Positions 39,801 to 50,126 of a DNA stretch of 64,000 bases are shown piece by piece; the stretch's first letter is position 1; the number at the start of each line of letters is the position of its first letter. The notes under the pieces are model-generated. The model searched no databases. It saw nothing but the letters and a program-made list of their open reading frames with translations, and was not told where the DNA came from. The position numbers and the translations under genes are program-made. The stretch is from Owenia fusiformis (lineage: Eukaryota; Annelida; Polychaeta; Sabellida; Oweniidae). The stretch covers positions 935,730 to 999,729 of the forward strand of contig CAIIXF020000007.1 of the NCBI GenBank assembly GCA_903813345.2, read 5' to 3'.

Positions 39801-42800
39801 AAGTCATCCAAAATAAGCTAAGTCATCCAGCAAAAGATGGATGGATAGATGGATGAAAAAGGAAGGAAGGATAGGATAGAATAGGAAGGAACGATAGGAT
39901 AGAGTAGGAAAGAAGGATAGAATAGAATAGGAAGAAGGGATAGAATAGGGAATAGGAAGGAGAGGATACGAAGCAATGGTAGATAGGAAGGACAGGATAG
40001 GATCAGAAAGGAAGGATGGATGCATTTTCCAATATTTTCTTCTCTACTCTTGACTTTCTATCAGGATACCATCAGATCGATTTTTCTTGAAATTTCAAAA
40101 CGCCGTGACTTCCGAACCGGAAGTCGGATCGAGATTTGATTAGCAGATTCAGATTTCTGACAGAATTCTACCCCTAATTCATAACTCATACGTTAAATTT
40201 GGCGAATTTTTATTTTGACCTACTTTTCGGACACGCCATAACTTCGGAACCGGAAGTCAAATCGAAATTTGGTTTGCAGATTCGGATTTCTGAGAAAATT
40301 CTATTCTTAATTCATAACTCAAACATTAAATTTGAAGAACTTTTTATTTTGACCTTCTTTTCGGACACCGTATCTCAAAAGTGGGTCAAAATATTTTCTG
40401 ACGGCAAAAGGCTAACGCTATAAGCAAAGTCTTGGCTACATGTATACACAATTTCGAGGAATATAATTAAAGTGTAGTGTCAGAATCGCAAAAATCAGGA
40501 TAAACTATGAATTTGACCTAGATTTTGACCTAGGGATTTTGGTGTCCAAATTTTGAAGTTAGGTAGCCTTCGAGGTTCCCTTCTTTCATAGGCTTTCATT
40601 ATTTTAAGCTGTACTTAGTCTATATCTCGTATTTTACACTTCAAAAAAATCTTTTTTCCCATTGACATAACATGGGGCACCAAATTTAGCGATTTTTGAG
40701 CTTTCAAAATGTCATAACTTCCGAACTGTAAGTCGGATTGAAATTTGGTTTGCAGATTCGGATTCCTGAGAAAATTCTACACTTAGTTCATAACTCACAC
40801 GTTAAATTTGGAGAATTTTTTATTTTGACCTACTTTTCGGACACCATATCTCAAAAGTGGGGCAAAATACTTTCTGACGGCAAAAGGCTTACACTATTAG
40901 TGCACTCTTGGCTACATGTATACAAAATTTCGAAGAATATAATTAATCTGTAGTGTCAGAATAGCTAAAATAAGGAAAAACTTTGAATTTGACCTAGATT
41001 TTGACCTAGGCATTTTGGTGTCCAAATTTTGAAGCTAAATGGCTTTTGAGGTCCCATTCTTTTAAAAGCTTTCATTATATTTAGCTGAACTCAGTCTATA
41101 TTTCGTATTTTTCACTTCAAAAAAATATTTTTTCCCATTGACTTACATGGGCACCAAATTTAGCGATTTTTGAGCTTTCAAAACGCCATAACTTCCGAAC
41201 CGGAAGTCCGATCCAAATTTGGTTTTCAGATTCGGAATCCTGAGGAAATATCCTATAAGACTAATATCCTAGACATTTGATTCGGAGAACTTTTTTTTGG
41301 ACCTCGTTTTCGGACACTGATATCTCGAAATCGGTTTGAGATATCAAAAAACTAAATCGACCCAGATTTCCTACTTTTTTATGATGAACACAATGAAAAA
41401 AACCCGGATCAAAAATATTGAAGGACGACCGAGAAAATTGAAAAAAGTGACAAAGTACTGGATTTGACCTAGTTCTTGATCTTTGACCTAGATAAAAATT
41501 TGACCCAATTTCCAGAGAACTAGATTCTGAACCTAAATTGACTGTATGATTGTCTTAACTGAAGATCTTACGGTTATTGAGGAAACTTGCTTAGAATAAT
41601 AATAATAATAATAACTAGACTTTGGAAATTGAACAAAGTTCAATTTCAGACTCCAGATCTAGACTTTTTTTAGCCGAGTTATCCAGAATAAGCCGAGTCA
41701 TCCAAAATAAGCTGAGTCATCCAGAAAAAGATGGATGGATGGATGGATGGATGAAAAAGGAAGGAAGGATAGGCTAGAATAGGAAGGAACAATAGGATAG
41801 AATAGGAAAGAATAATAGAATAGAATAGGAAGAAGGAATAGAATAGGAAGGATAGGAAGGAGAGGATACGAAGGAAAGGTAGTCGGATCGAAATTTGGTT
41901 TGCAGACTCGGATTCCTGAGAAAATTCTACCCTTAATTCATAACTCATATGTTAAATTTGGAGAATTTTTTATTTTGACCTACTTTTCGGACACCATATC
42001 TCAAAAGTTGGTCGAAATACTTTCTGACGGCGAAAGGCGTACACTATTAGCACACTCTTTCCTACCTGTATACAAAATTTTGAAGCAAATCATTTAAATA
42101 TAGTGTCAGAATCGCAAAAATAAGGAAAAACTATGAATTTGACCTAGATTGTGACCTAGGGATTTTGGTGTCCAAATTTTGAAGTTAGGTAGCCTTTGAG
42201 GTCCCCTTCTTTCATAGGCTTTCATTATTTTAAGCTGTACTTAGTCTATATCTCGAATTTTACACTTCAAAAAAATCGTTTTTCCCATTGACATAACATG
42301 GGGCACCAAATTTAGCGATTTTTGAGCTTTCAAAACGTCATAACTTACGGATCGGGAGTTGGATTGAAATTTGGTATGCAGATTCGGATTCCTGAGAAAA
42401 TTTTAGTCTTAATTCATAACTTATACGTTAAATTTGGAGCAATTTTTATTTTGACCTACTTTTCGGACACCATATCTCAAAAGTGGGTCAAAAAACTTTC
42501 TGACGGCAAAAGGCTAACACTATTAGCACACTCTTGGCTACATGTATACAAAATTTCGAAGAATATAATTAATCTGTAGTGTCAGAATCGCAAAAATAAG
42601 GAAAAACTTTGAATTTGACCTAGATTTTGACCTAGGCATTTTGGTGTCCAAATTTTTATGAAAAGAAGGTTATGAGGTCCCTTTCTTTTATGGGCTTCCA
42701 TTATGTTTAGCTGTACTTAGTCTATATCTCATATTTTACACTTCAAAAAAATATTTTTTCCCATTGAATTAACATGGGGCACCAAATTTAGCGATTTTTG

Positions 42801-43267
42801 AATTTTCAAAACGCCATAACTTCTGAACCGGAAGTCAGATCGAAATTTGGTTTTCAGATTCGGAATCCTGAGAAAATTTCCTATAAGACTGATATCCTGG
42901 ACATTGGATTCGGAGAACTTTTTTTTGGACCTCGTTTTCGGACACTGATATCTCGAAATCGGTTTGAGATACCACAAAAATAAATCAACCCTAGACTTTC
43001 TACTTTTTTATGAGGAACACAATGAAAAAAAACCGGATCAAAAATATTGAAGGACGACCGAGAAAATCGAAAAAAGTGACAAAGTACTGGATTTGACTTA
43101 GTTCTTGACCTTTGACCTAGATAAAAATTTGACCCAATTTCCCACCAACTAGATACTGAACCTAAATCAACTGTATTATGGTACTTACTGGATACCTCAT
43201 AGTTATTGAAAAAACTCCCAAAGAATAATAAGAAGAATAAGAAGAATAAGAATACTGGCAAAAACAA

Positions 43268-43652
43268 TAGACTCCAGATTGACATCTGGAGTCTAATAAG
43301 AAGAAGAAGAAAAAGAATAATAAGAAAACTGACGAAAACAATAGACTCCAGATTTCATCTGGAGTCTAATAATAATAAGAAAACTGACGAAAACAATAGA
43401 CTCCAGATTTCATCTGGAGTCTAATAATAAGAAAACTGACGAAAACAATAGACTCCAGATTTTCAATCTGGAGTCTAATAATAATAAGAATACTGGCAAA
43501 AACAATAGACTCCAGATTGACATCTGGAGTCTAATAAGAAAACTGACGAAAACAATAGACTCCAGATTTCATCTGGAGTCTAATAATAAGAAGAATAAGA
43601 AGAATAAGAAAACTGACGAAAACAATAGACTCCAGATTTCATCTGGAGTCTA
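43268..43652. repeat. Stack of seven 3' terminal hairpins
   Basis: Hairpins with stem TAGACTCCAGAT / ATCTGGAGTCTA and loops of 3-5 bases lie at 43268-43295, 43342-43368, 43397-43423, 43449-43477, 43506-43533, 43556-43582 and 43626-43652. Each is preceded by GAAAACTGACGAAAACAA or ATACTGGCAAAAACAA and followed by AATAA. Each looks like the 3' end of one M1 element. Confidence 0.95.
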
Positions 43653-44398
43653 ATAAATAAATAAACTAGATTGGAGAAATTGAACAAGTTCAATTCAAGA
43701 CTCCAGATTTAGATTGTTTATCTCAAAACCAATTTGAGATCTGATATTAATGAAAGGGTTGAGATTGTTACAATTTGGTGGCAGCGGTGGGATTTTTTTG
43801 AGATTTCAAAAGCCCATAACTTGTGAACCGGAAGTTGGATCTCAATTTTGTTTTCAGATTTGGAATCCTGAGAAAATTTTCTATTAAAACCTTGATTTGA
43901 ACTTCGATATTAATGAGAAATAAAAAAAATATCGGTCCGATTGACATGACGTGGGGATATCATCAAATCATTTTTTCAAAATTTCAAAATGTCTTAACTC
44001 CTGAACCGGGAGTCGGATCACAATTTCGTTTTCAGATTCAGAATCTTGAGACAATTTCCTATTAAATTAATACCAATTTTAATGGATTTGGAACATTTAA
44101 ATAATTCACTTTTTTTTTAAAGTCAAAATTCTCAAAATTCTTTAAAGTTACAATAAAAAAAAATTAGTTCACTTAAAAGCGCTTCTTCTTAGCTACACGA
44201 TGAAAAAGAAATTGAGAAAAAATAATTAACCATAACAAAGATAATTGACAATTTGTAGATTTGACCTAGATTTTGACCTTTGACCTAGATAAAAATTTGA
44301 CCTCATTTCTTAAAAACTAGGTCACATACCCTAACTGACCATGTAATTAGATTTACACCAAATCTTCTAGTTACTGAGAAAACGTGCTAATAAGAATA

Positions 44399-45581
44399 AC
44401 TAGACATTTAAAATCGCCACGGGGGCGATTTCGTAGAATGCCGTTCCTCGCCGCAGCAGCAAATTCGGTGCACAATTGACCTTTTTCAAGGTCACGCAGA
44501 GGTCGAATTCCAAAACCGAAAGCATATTTGATATCATATTTTGCCATATTTTTGAAATTTTGGCACTCAATTTAAAAACCCGTACCCTTATCCTCCCAGA
44601 CGCGCTTTAAAGCGCTGTCGCGTGCCCCCTATATAGATTAGGAAAACAAAGTGTTAAACTTGTTATTTCTTGATACCATTTAGGCAGTCATAATATACAG
44701 TAATCTGCTCTATATGGCTCCTTGAACAGGTAAAACAAGAAATAAGTTTTACATCATTTTACGGTAAAGGTCAAAGGTCAAGGTCAAAATGTTGACCTAA
44801 TTTACTCTAGTTTAGTACAGTGTAATACAATGGTACCAATTTCGAATCAATTTGAGCAATTTTAGCAATTTAACCTTTTTGACCTTTTCAAGGTCACCCG
44901 GAGGTCAAATTCCAAAACCACAAGCATATTTAGAATCAGGGACATCCATACTTCATACTTGCAAAGAATTGGAATGAAAATCCTAGTTTTCAACTTTGAG
45001 GTCATATGAAGTTCAATGTCAAAGGTCAAGGTCAAAATGGTGACCTAATTTACTCTATCCGAGTACAGTGTAATACAATGGTACCAATTTGGAATCAATT
45101 TGAGCGATTTTGATTTTTGAACTTGTTGACCTTTTCAAGGTCACTCAGAGGTCGGATTCCAAAACCGAAAGCATATTTGGAATCAGGGGCTTCTATTCTT
45201 TATATCTGCTCAGAATTGGGATCGGATACACAGTTTTCAAATTTTGCCCCCCTGAATGGGGCACCCAATTTTAAAACCCGGAATATATGTGAAATGGCAA
45301 TTGTGAGGGATGGCATATGCAAATTTTGGGTAAAAAATAAAAATGGTTACTCCTTGTACGTGCAAAAATGTAAAAATTTGCGATTTGACCTTGGCTAATT
45401 AGGGAGGGGCTAATTAGAAAAATGAAGGCATTTCCCTGTAGCCCAGGAACATGTCAAGGTTGATGGTATATGCTAATTAGCTGACATGTCGGTGTGTGCG
45501 GAGAAATCTTGCGTGGAATAATAAAAATAAGAAAAAGGCGAAAACTATAGAATGCCGTTTCTTCGAAACACGGCATTCTAA
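44399..45581 (+). mobile_element. Hairpin-ended element with a different terminal motif (type M2)
   Basis: The 5' end reads ACTAGACATTT, then the palindrome AAATCGCCACGGGGGCGATTT, then TAGAATGCCGTT. The 3' end (45549-45581) is a hairpin of TAGAATGCCGT and its inverse ACGGCATTCTA, followed by ATAAGAA. So the 12-base motif at the 5' end is reused to build the 3' stem, as in M1, but the sequence is unrelated. The body has AGGTCA tandem sites at 44768-44786 and 45023-45034, and two repeated modules with GAATCAATTTGAGC. The 93-residue frame inside shows no known family. Confidence 0.75.
44768..44786 (+). promoter_or_regulatory. Three AGGTCA hexamers in DR1 plus DR0 order
   Basis: The sequence reads AGGTCA-A-AGGTCA-AGGTCA. 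A DR1 of AGGTCA is the consensus site for RXR, HNF4 and COUP-TF type nuclear receptors. Here it belongs to a transposon body; binding is untested. Confidence 0.5.
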
Positions 45582-45936
45582 TAAGAATAATAAGAATACA
45601 GGCAAAAGCAATAGACTCCAGATTTTCAATCTGGAGTCTAATAAATAAATAAAGAAGAATAACTACAAAAATGATAGGAGGCCCCTTGAAGGGCCTCCTA
45701 ATACTGATTCAATCTTGTTGAGCCAGTTGATTTATACGGGGACCTCAGAAATGAACAAATATTATAACTACGAGTTATAATTTCTACGGCGACCATGCGG
45801 CCTGTAAAAACTGGATACGCCGTACGGAGGCCGCAAGGCGAGCGTAGTTTTCCTACGCTCGCCGCAGAAATACACTGATTTAATTGATCTGCGGTCGACG
45901 CACGGCCTCCGTACGACAAATGTGACTGGGGTGTTA

Positions 45937-47340
45937 ATAGAGTAAGCCACACTAGTTCTAATACATTTCAAGTCATTATATCACGTAAGTCCTAACAAAT
46001 TAGTATGGCTCAAGATTTCTAAGACAATTCAGTTTATAAAACAAGGCATTAACATGACAAAATGTCACCACCTAGTTGCTCACAATATTATTAATTCAGT
46101 CTTAAGTCAGATTTGAATTTCTGAGAATTTGTAGATGATTTTGAAAATAAAAATTGATCAATTTGAAGCAAGTTGAAAAAAGACCTTTTTGACCCTTAAG
46201 AAGGTCAAATATTTTTTTGACCTTGAGAATGTCATTGAAGGTCAAATCTATAGTCAGATTTGAACTTTTGAGAACTTCTAGATGATTTTGAAAAAAGATT
46301 GGTCAATTTGAAGCAAGAATAAAAAATACCTTTTGAACCTTGAGAAGGTCAATGAAGGTCAAATTTCAAATCTTAAGTCAGATTTGAACTTCTGATAACT
46401 TGTAGATAATTTGAAAAAAATATTGTCAAAAAAGTACCTTTTTGACCTTTTTTTTATCTTGAAAAGGTCATCGAAGGTCAAATCTGAAATATAAAGTCAG
46501 ATTTGAACTTCTGAAAACTTGTAGATGATTTAAAAAAAACTGATGTCAGTCTAAACACATTCTGATACTCATAACATCTTTCTGTTTCACCTGAAACTCA
46601 GGGCTGAGAAGATTTGAGATGTCAAGGTTTATCATGATGGTCTAAACAGTATTTGTTAAAGTTATTGGAAGATTGAGAATTGTTACAGACGCCAACCGCC
46701 GATCACCAACCGCCGTCACAAAGAACTGAGACCACAACCTGTCACCATTTTTTGGTGGTGACATAATAAACTACATGAGCCTAAGCACGAACCGTCAATA
46801 GATAAAGCCACAAGAGTTCTAAACATTCAGTCAAGACTAGCACGACAGGTTGGTCCACAGTTCGAGGCTGTTATGGGATCTTACAAAAGGCTTGCGATTG
46901 ACAACTTAAGTAGATTTACGTGAAGTACTTCCATTCCCCTTCTCATCACCACGACAAACCTGAGACCAGATGCTGGCTCCTTTTCTTCAGACAGCATGAC
47001 GTGTGTGACGATAATAATTATACGAATACCATGAACGATCCGTCTGCAAATAGCATAAATGGGAACAAGAAACGATCCACGATAATTCTAGTAGATTTCA
47101 GTCAATGGAGTAGGCCACAAGAATTCTCACACATTTCTATCAAAAGGCCGGATCTCGTCGAAAGTTCTTAAAACATTCAGTCAATAGTATACGTCGCAGT
47201 AAATAGATACAGTATTAAATATTATAACATAAATGACAAAATGTATTGATCTCAAAGTATCAAAAAGTTGGATTTTGGGTTTACAATTTAACTAAACATA
47301 CAATTTTAGCATCAGCCTAACGCATCATTTTGAAAACGAT
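45937..47340. other. Right flank of the 20.6-kb block, gene-free
   Basis: About 46090-46540 holds four short M3-type modules with CAGATTTGAACTTCTGA and AACTTGTAGATGATTT, outside the TIR element. Three diverged copies of AAGCCACAAGAGTTCTAA-like sequence lie near 45945, 46804 and 47112, and another lies just left of the block at 25341. The rest shows nothing recognisable. Confidence 0.5.
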
Positions 47341-47818
47341 ATGCCTTGAAGTAATTGGCATTTGCCGATGTTGATAAATTATCCGATTGTGATCTCTTAT
47401 TCCAAATGCAAGGAAATATTAGTGACGACACTTTTCAGTTTCTCAAAGAATGGTTTTTGCATCATATTTTTATCACTATACACCTACGGCATGAAAAGTT
47501 TCAAAAATAGAAGAGACAGCTTAAAACTCTTAGAAACGGTATTTGTTTTTTATTAGGTGTACCTTTTTGGTCTCCATAGAATATGGTTGTTATAGAAATA
47601 CTAGTATGGGTTTATTATACATGCCTTTCAATGGAAACGAAAAGATTCCACTTTATCATCAAGTTTATACTTGAGGGAGTTTGTCGATATCAAAATTGGA
47701 AAATAGCATTTAAGAAATGAAGCTTTTAAATGCATGGAATGAAATCATATGTCGCAAAATACTATATACAGTATATACATGGATGCGTAAACATGGATTA
47801 GGGGATTCGTTCGTATGT

Positions 47819-48486
47819 CACACCGGAATAGCTTGACAACGGTAAAGGCAGATACCGTTGTCACATAACCGTCGCTTCAATTAGATTTTCATGAGCTGTA
47901 TGTTAATAGGGCGACTTGATTAAATTCCTTTGGTACTGCAATCACTCAAAGTGTTTTTCTACTGATCATATAGTTAAATATGTTCTACCATCGAAATAAA
48001 GGCTTTAATTCTACTGATCGGAATATGACACAGGACAACGGATACTGTATAAATGACAACGGTAGGTGTGGGTCAAATGTGATGTAAAATCGAGGTGGCA
48101 GCGGTAATATTTGACAACGGTATATGTAAAGGCAACGGTAAAGTGTCTATTTACCGTTGTCATTTCCCTATGTTCCAATGCAATACATCCATCATGGTCC
48201 GTTGTCACATCTTATCATATGCCGTTGTCTTTGTAAATAATTTCAACTTCAGATTCCGTTGTCATTGACGATATCGAAGACGCTATATTGTGGCGATTCA
48301 CGACCCCATTTGATATAAATATTGGGATATCGTATAATACATCTGCACACGAGCATAACACATGCACAGAATATAAGCGATGATAAAGTCCCATGAAACG
48401 AGGACCAAGTGATTAAAGAGTTGAAGCGACGGTTATGTCCGCCATTTGTGACAACGGTATTTGCGTTGTCAGGCTATTCCGGTGTG
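47819..48486. mobile_element. Non-autonomous DNA transposon, CACACCGG family (668 bp)
   Basis: The ends are CACACCGGAATAGCTTGACA and its inverse TGTCAGGCTATTCCGGTGTG. About eleven CCGTTGTC/GACAACGG octamers (one or two imperfect) lie inside in both orientations. TATGT is at 47814-47818 and at 48488-48492, one base off the right end, so the target duplication is only approximate. No ORF of the right size for a transposase is present. It carries the uninterrupted site used as empty-site reference for the element at 54477. Confidence 0.85.
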
Positions 48487-49427
48487 ATATGTGTGGGGGG
48501 CTTTAGATCATTGGCTGGGATATCGGGACTTTTAACATTTGCATTCACATTGACATTCTTTCAAACAAGTCAAAGTTTGTATCCGCAACCGCATTTCGTT
48601 TTACTTGAACACATAAATCTGGTGAATGCGTTACGGATTTTAGATTCATTGGGCTTAAAACGTTACATGCGAAACCTCTATACAAGTATTCTGACATTCT
48701 CGGGTCCAGCCACTTTTCTTTGTTCAGATTAATGTCTTGATGTACGAAACTTCTGTCATCTCCCGAGACTCCGATCTCCTTGTTTTTATTTGGCATATAA
48801 TGAATAGACTATAGAACATAATGGATCTTGTGGCTGTGCTACAATCTACAAAAACAGGAATTTGAAGTATCATGCAATATTGGATCCCTGTGACACCATC
48901 CCAGAAATAAAAAACAAAACAAAACAACACAACACCAATAAATCATACATGCCAATGTCATTTTTATGGGAAACCATTGGTTATATCTGAAAATATAATG
49001 ATACTATATCCTCATATTCTCTTTTACAAATATCATTCTTCATCTTTTATCAAAAGACACAAAAGGGCAATAAAGCCAATATCTGCATTTGAAAACATTA
49101 ATCTATATAAATGGGTAGTCACATTTACGAAAGTGTCCCAGCCGGGTTAGTAATAGAATTATGAATTCATGTGTTATGTGATTAGCTGCACAGTTAATAA
49201 ATAAATAATCAAAGGTTATATCATCCTTCATTTTAATGCACGAACATGCCCAGGAGAAAATACACATTGTTTTTAGTATATTGTATTTTATCTTTTTTGA
49301 TGACATACCTGTTTGTATATTATAAGAAAATAAGCACCTGCATTAAGTTTGCGATGAAGGTTTCATGTACATTTACTGTATAGGCAGTATCGAATACTAA
49401 TGATGCCGAGAATGATGCGTTCCTAAT

Positions 49428-49971
49428 ACATAGGGGTTATGCACTGGGAGGTTTTGGATACAGGGAATATCCCGGGGATACCGTGCATAACTGTTGTATT
49501 CCATACCTGATGAGGTTTGAAATAATAAGCAAGCTCATAATATTCTCTGGTGTGTTTACTTGCAAAATATATAATCTTTAATAATATAATTTTTAAGTAT
49601 TTGACGTGTATTTCTCACATAAAGCTATCTTGTACAAATGAAATGTTTATAACATTTTTGTATTTTGTTTAGTTCAATGCGGAAAGTAATTTTTATTGTT
49701 GGATGTACGTTTGGCCCTATTAGGGCATCAGTAAAAATAAATCCTATTATAATTATACGTAGCCATCGTATATCACCGAGAAAGGCTTATGCGGGACATA
49801 GGCCTACGATTCATATGTCCCGGATCCTCGTTGGAGCGGGACATACGAAACATATTTGCCCGGATATGGAATATATTCCCTGTTGATTTGTCCCTGAAAC
49901 CTCATCAGGTATGGAATACATATGGGTTATGTACTGGGAGGTTTTGGATACAGGGAATATCCCGAGGGATA
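49428..49971. repeat. Repeat with direct and inverted copies
   Basis: A segment of about 53 bp with ACTGGGAGGTTTTGGATACA and GGGAATATCCCG occurs at 49428-49481 and 49918-49971 in direct orientation. A 22-bp string containing CCATACCTGATGAGGTTT at 49497-49518 is inverted at 49897-49918. The element type is unknown. Confidence 0.8.
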
Positions 49972-50126
49972 TATAAATATGTATAGACCAACTTAGGGAT
50001 AGAAATATAATATCTGATCTTATTTCTACACCGTCCCCTTCTCTATCACAATCAAGAAACAATAGTGTATAAGACAAGAAGGGACGAGATTTACAGAACG
50101 CGCTATGCATATATATTATGCATATA

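Larger units (their letters stand above)
30566..43652 (+). mobile_element. Nest of eight M1 Helentron-like elements with stacked 3' ends
   Basis: M1 5' ends (ACTAGA.TTTGGAAATTGAAC, then GTTCAATTTCAGACTCCAGA) start at 30566, 32458, 34062, 35487, 36889, 38289, 39721 and 41614, with spacings of 1892, 1604, 1425, 1402, 1400, 1432 and 1893 bp. None of the first seven has its own 3' hairpin before the next 5' end; instead seven hairpins follow one another at 43268-43652. Each body has the same order: 19-bp repeats with AGTCATCCAGAATAAGC; a GGATA/GGAAG-rich stretch; ATCAGGATACCATCAGATCG; two or three modules with the palindrome TTCCGAACCGGAA; GTGTAGTGTCAGAATCG; GACCTAGATTTTGACCTAGG; GATATCTCGAAATCGGTTTG; and TTGACCTTTGACCTAGATAA. 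Confidence 0.8.
43665..45640 (+). mobile_element. Another M1 element, interrupted by an M2 element
   Basis: The 5' end at 43665 reads ACTAGATTGGAG, palindrome AAATTGAACAAGTTCAATT, then AGACTCCAGAT. The body is shorter and diverged (43700-44398), with CCATAACTTGTGAACCGGAA and TTGACCTTTGACCTAG. The 3' hairpin is at 45612-45640, after GGCAAAAGCAA. The element at 44399-45581 sits between body and hairpin. Confidence 0.75.
25629..45700 (+). mobile_element. Outer hairpin-ended element (type M3), interrupted
   Basis: The 5' end at 25629 reads ACTAGAGATCGAACGATCT, followed by a second palindrome AAGATTGCAAGCAATCTT and then GGAGGCCC. The 3' end is a hairpin at 45675-45700, AGGAGGCCC, a short loop and GGGCCTCCT, followed by AATA. 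The motif GGAGGCCC is shared by both ends. Its body is about 5 kb of repeated 400-450 bp modules (25660-26000 and 28430-30540) with TTGACCTTGACC strings and ATATCTCAAAACTGG. The M1 elements at 26498 and 30566 are inserted into it. No ORF with transposase features was seen. Confidence 0.6.
25374..45933. mobile_element. TIR element enclosing the whole 20.6-kb repeat block
   Basis: CACCCCAGTCACATTT at 25374-25389 and its exact inverse AAATGTGACTGGGGTG at 45918-45933 form perfect 16-bp terminal inverted repeats. TTA flanks both sides (25371-25373 and 45934-45936), a candidate 3-bp target duplication. The subterminal parts (about 120-160 bp on each side) are both rich in CTACGCTCGCCG, CGACCGTGCGG and similar GC-rich strings. 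The element's own sequence is about 255 bp at the left and 230 bp at the right; everything between looks inserted later. A 3-bp duplication with ends starting CAC would suit CMC/EnSpm-type elements, but no transposase is present. Confidence 0.7.

Noticed and set aside
43268-43652. Hairpins considered as bacterial terminators or integron attC sites
   Set aside because: The host is eukaryotic, and each hairpin pairs with a 5' motif of a transposon, which explains them better.
45117-45398. 93-residue open frame inside the M2 element
   Set aside because: It resembles no transposase or other family and spans repeat modules; probably chance.
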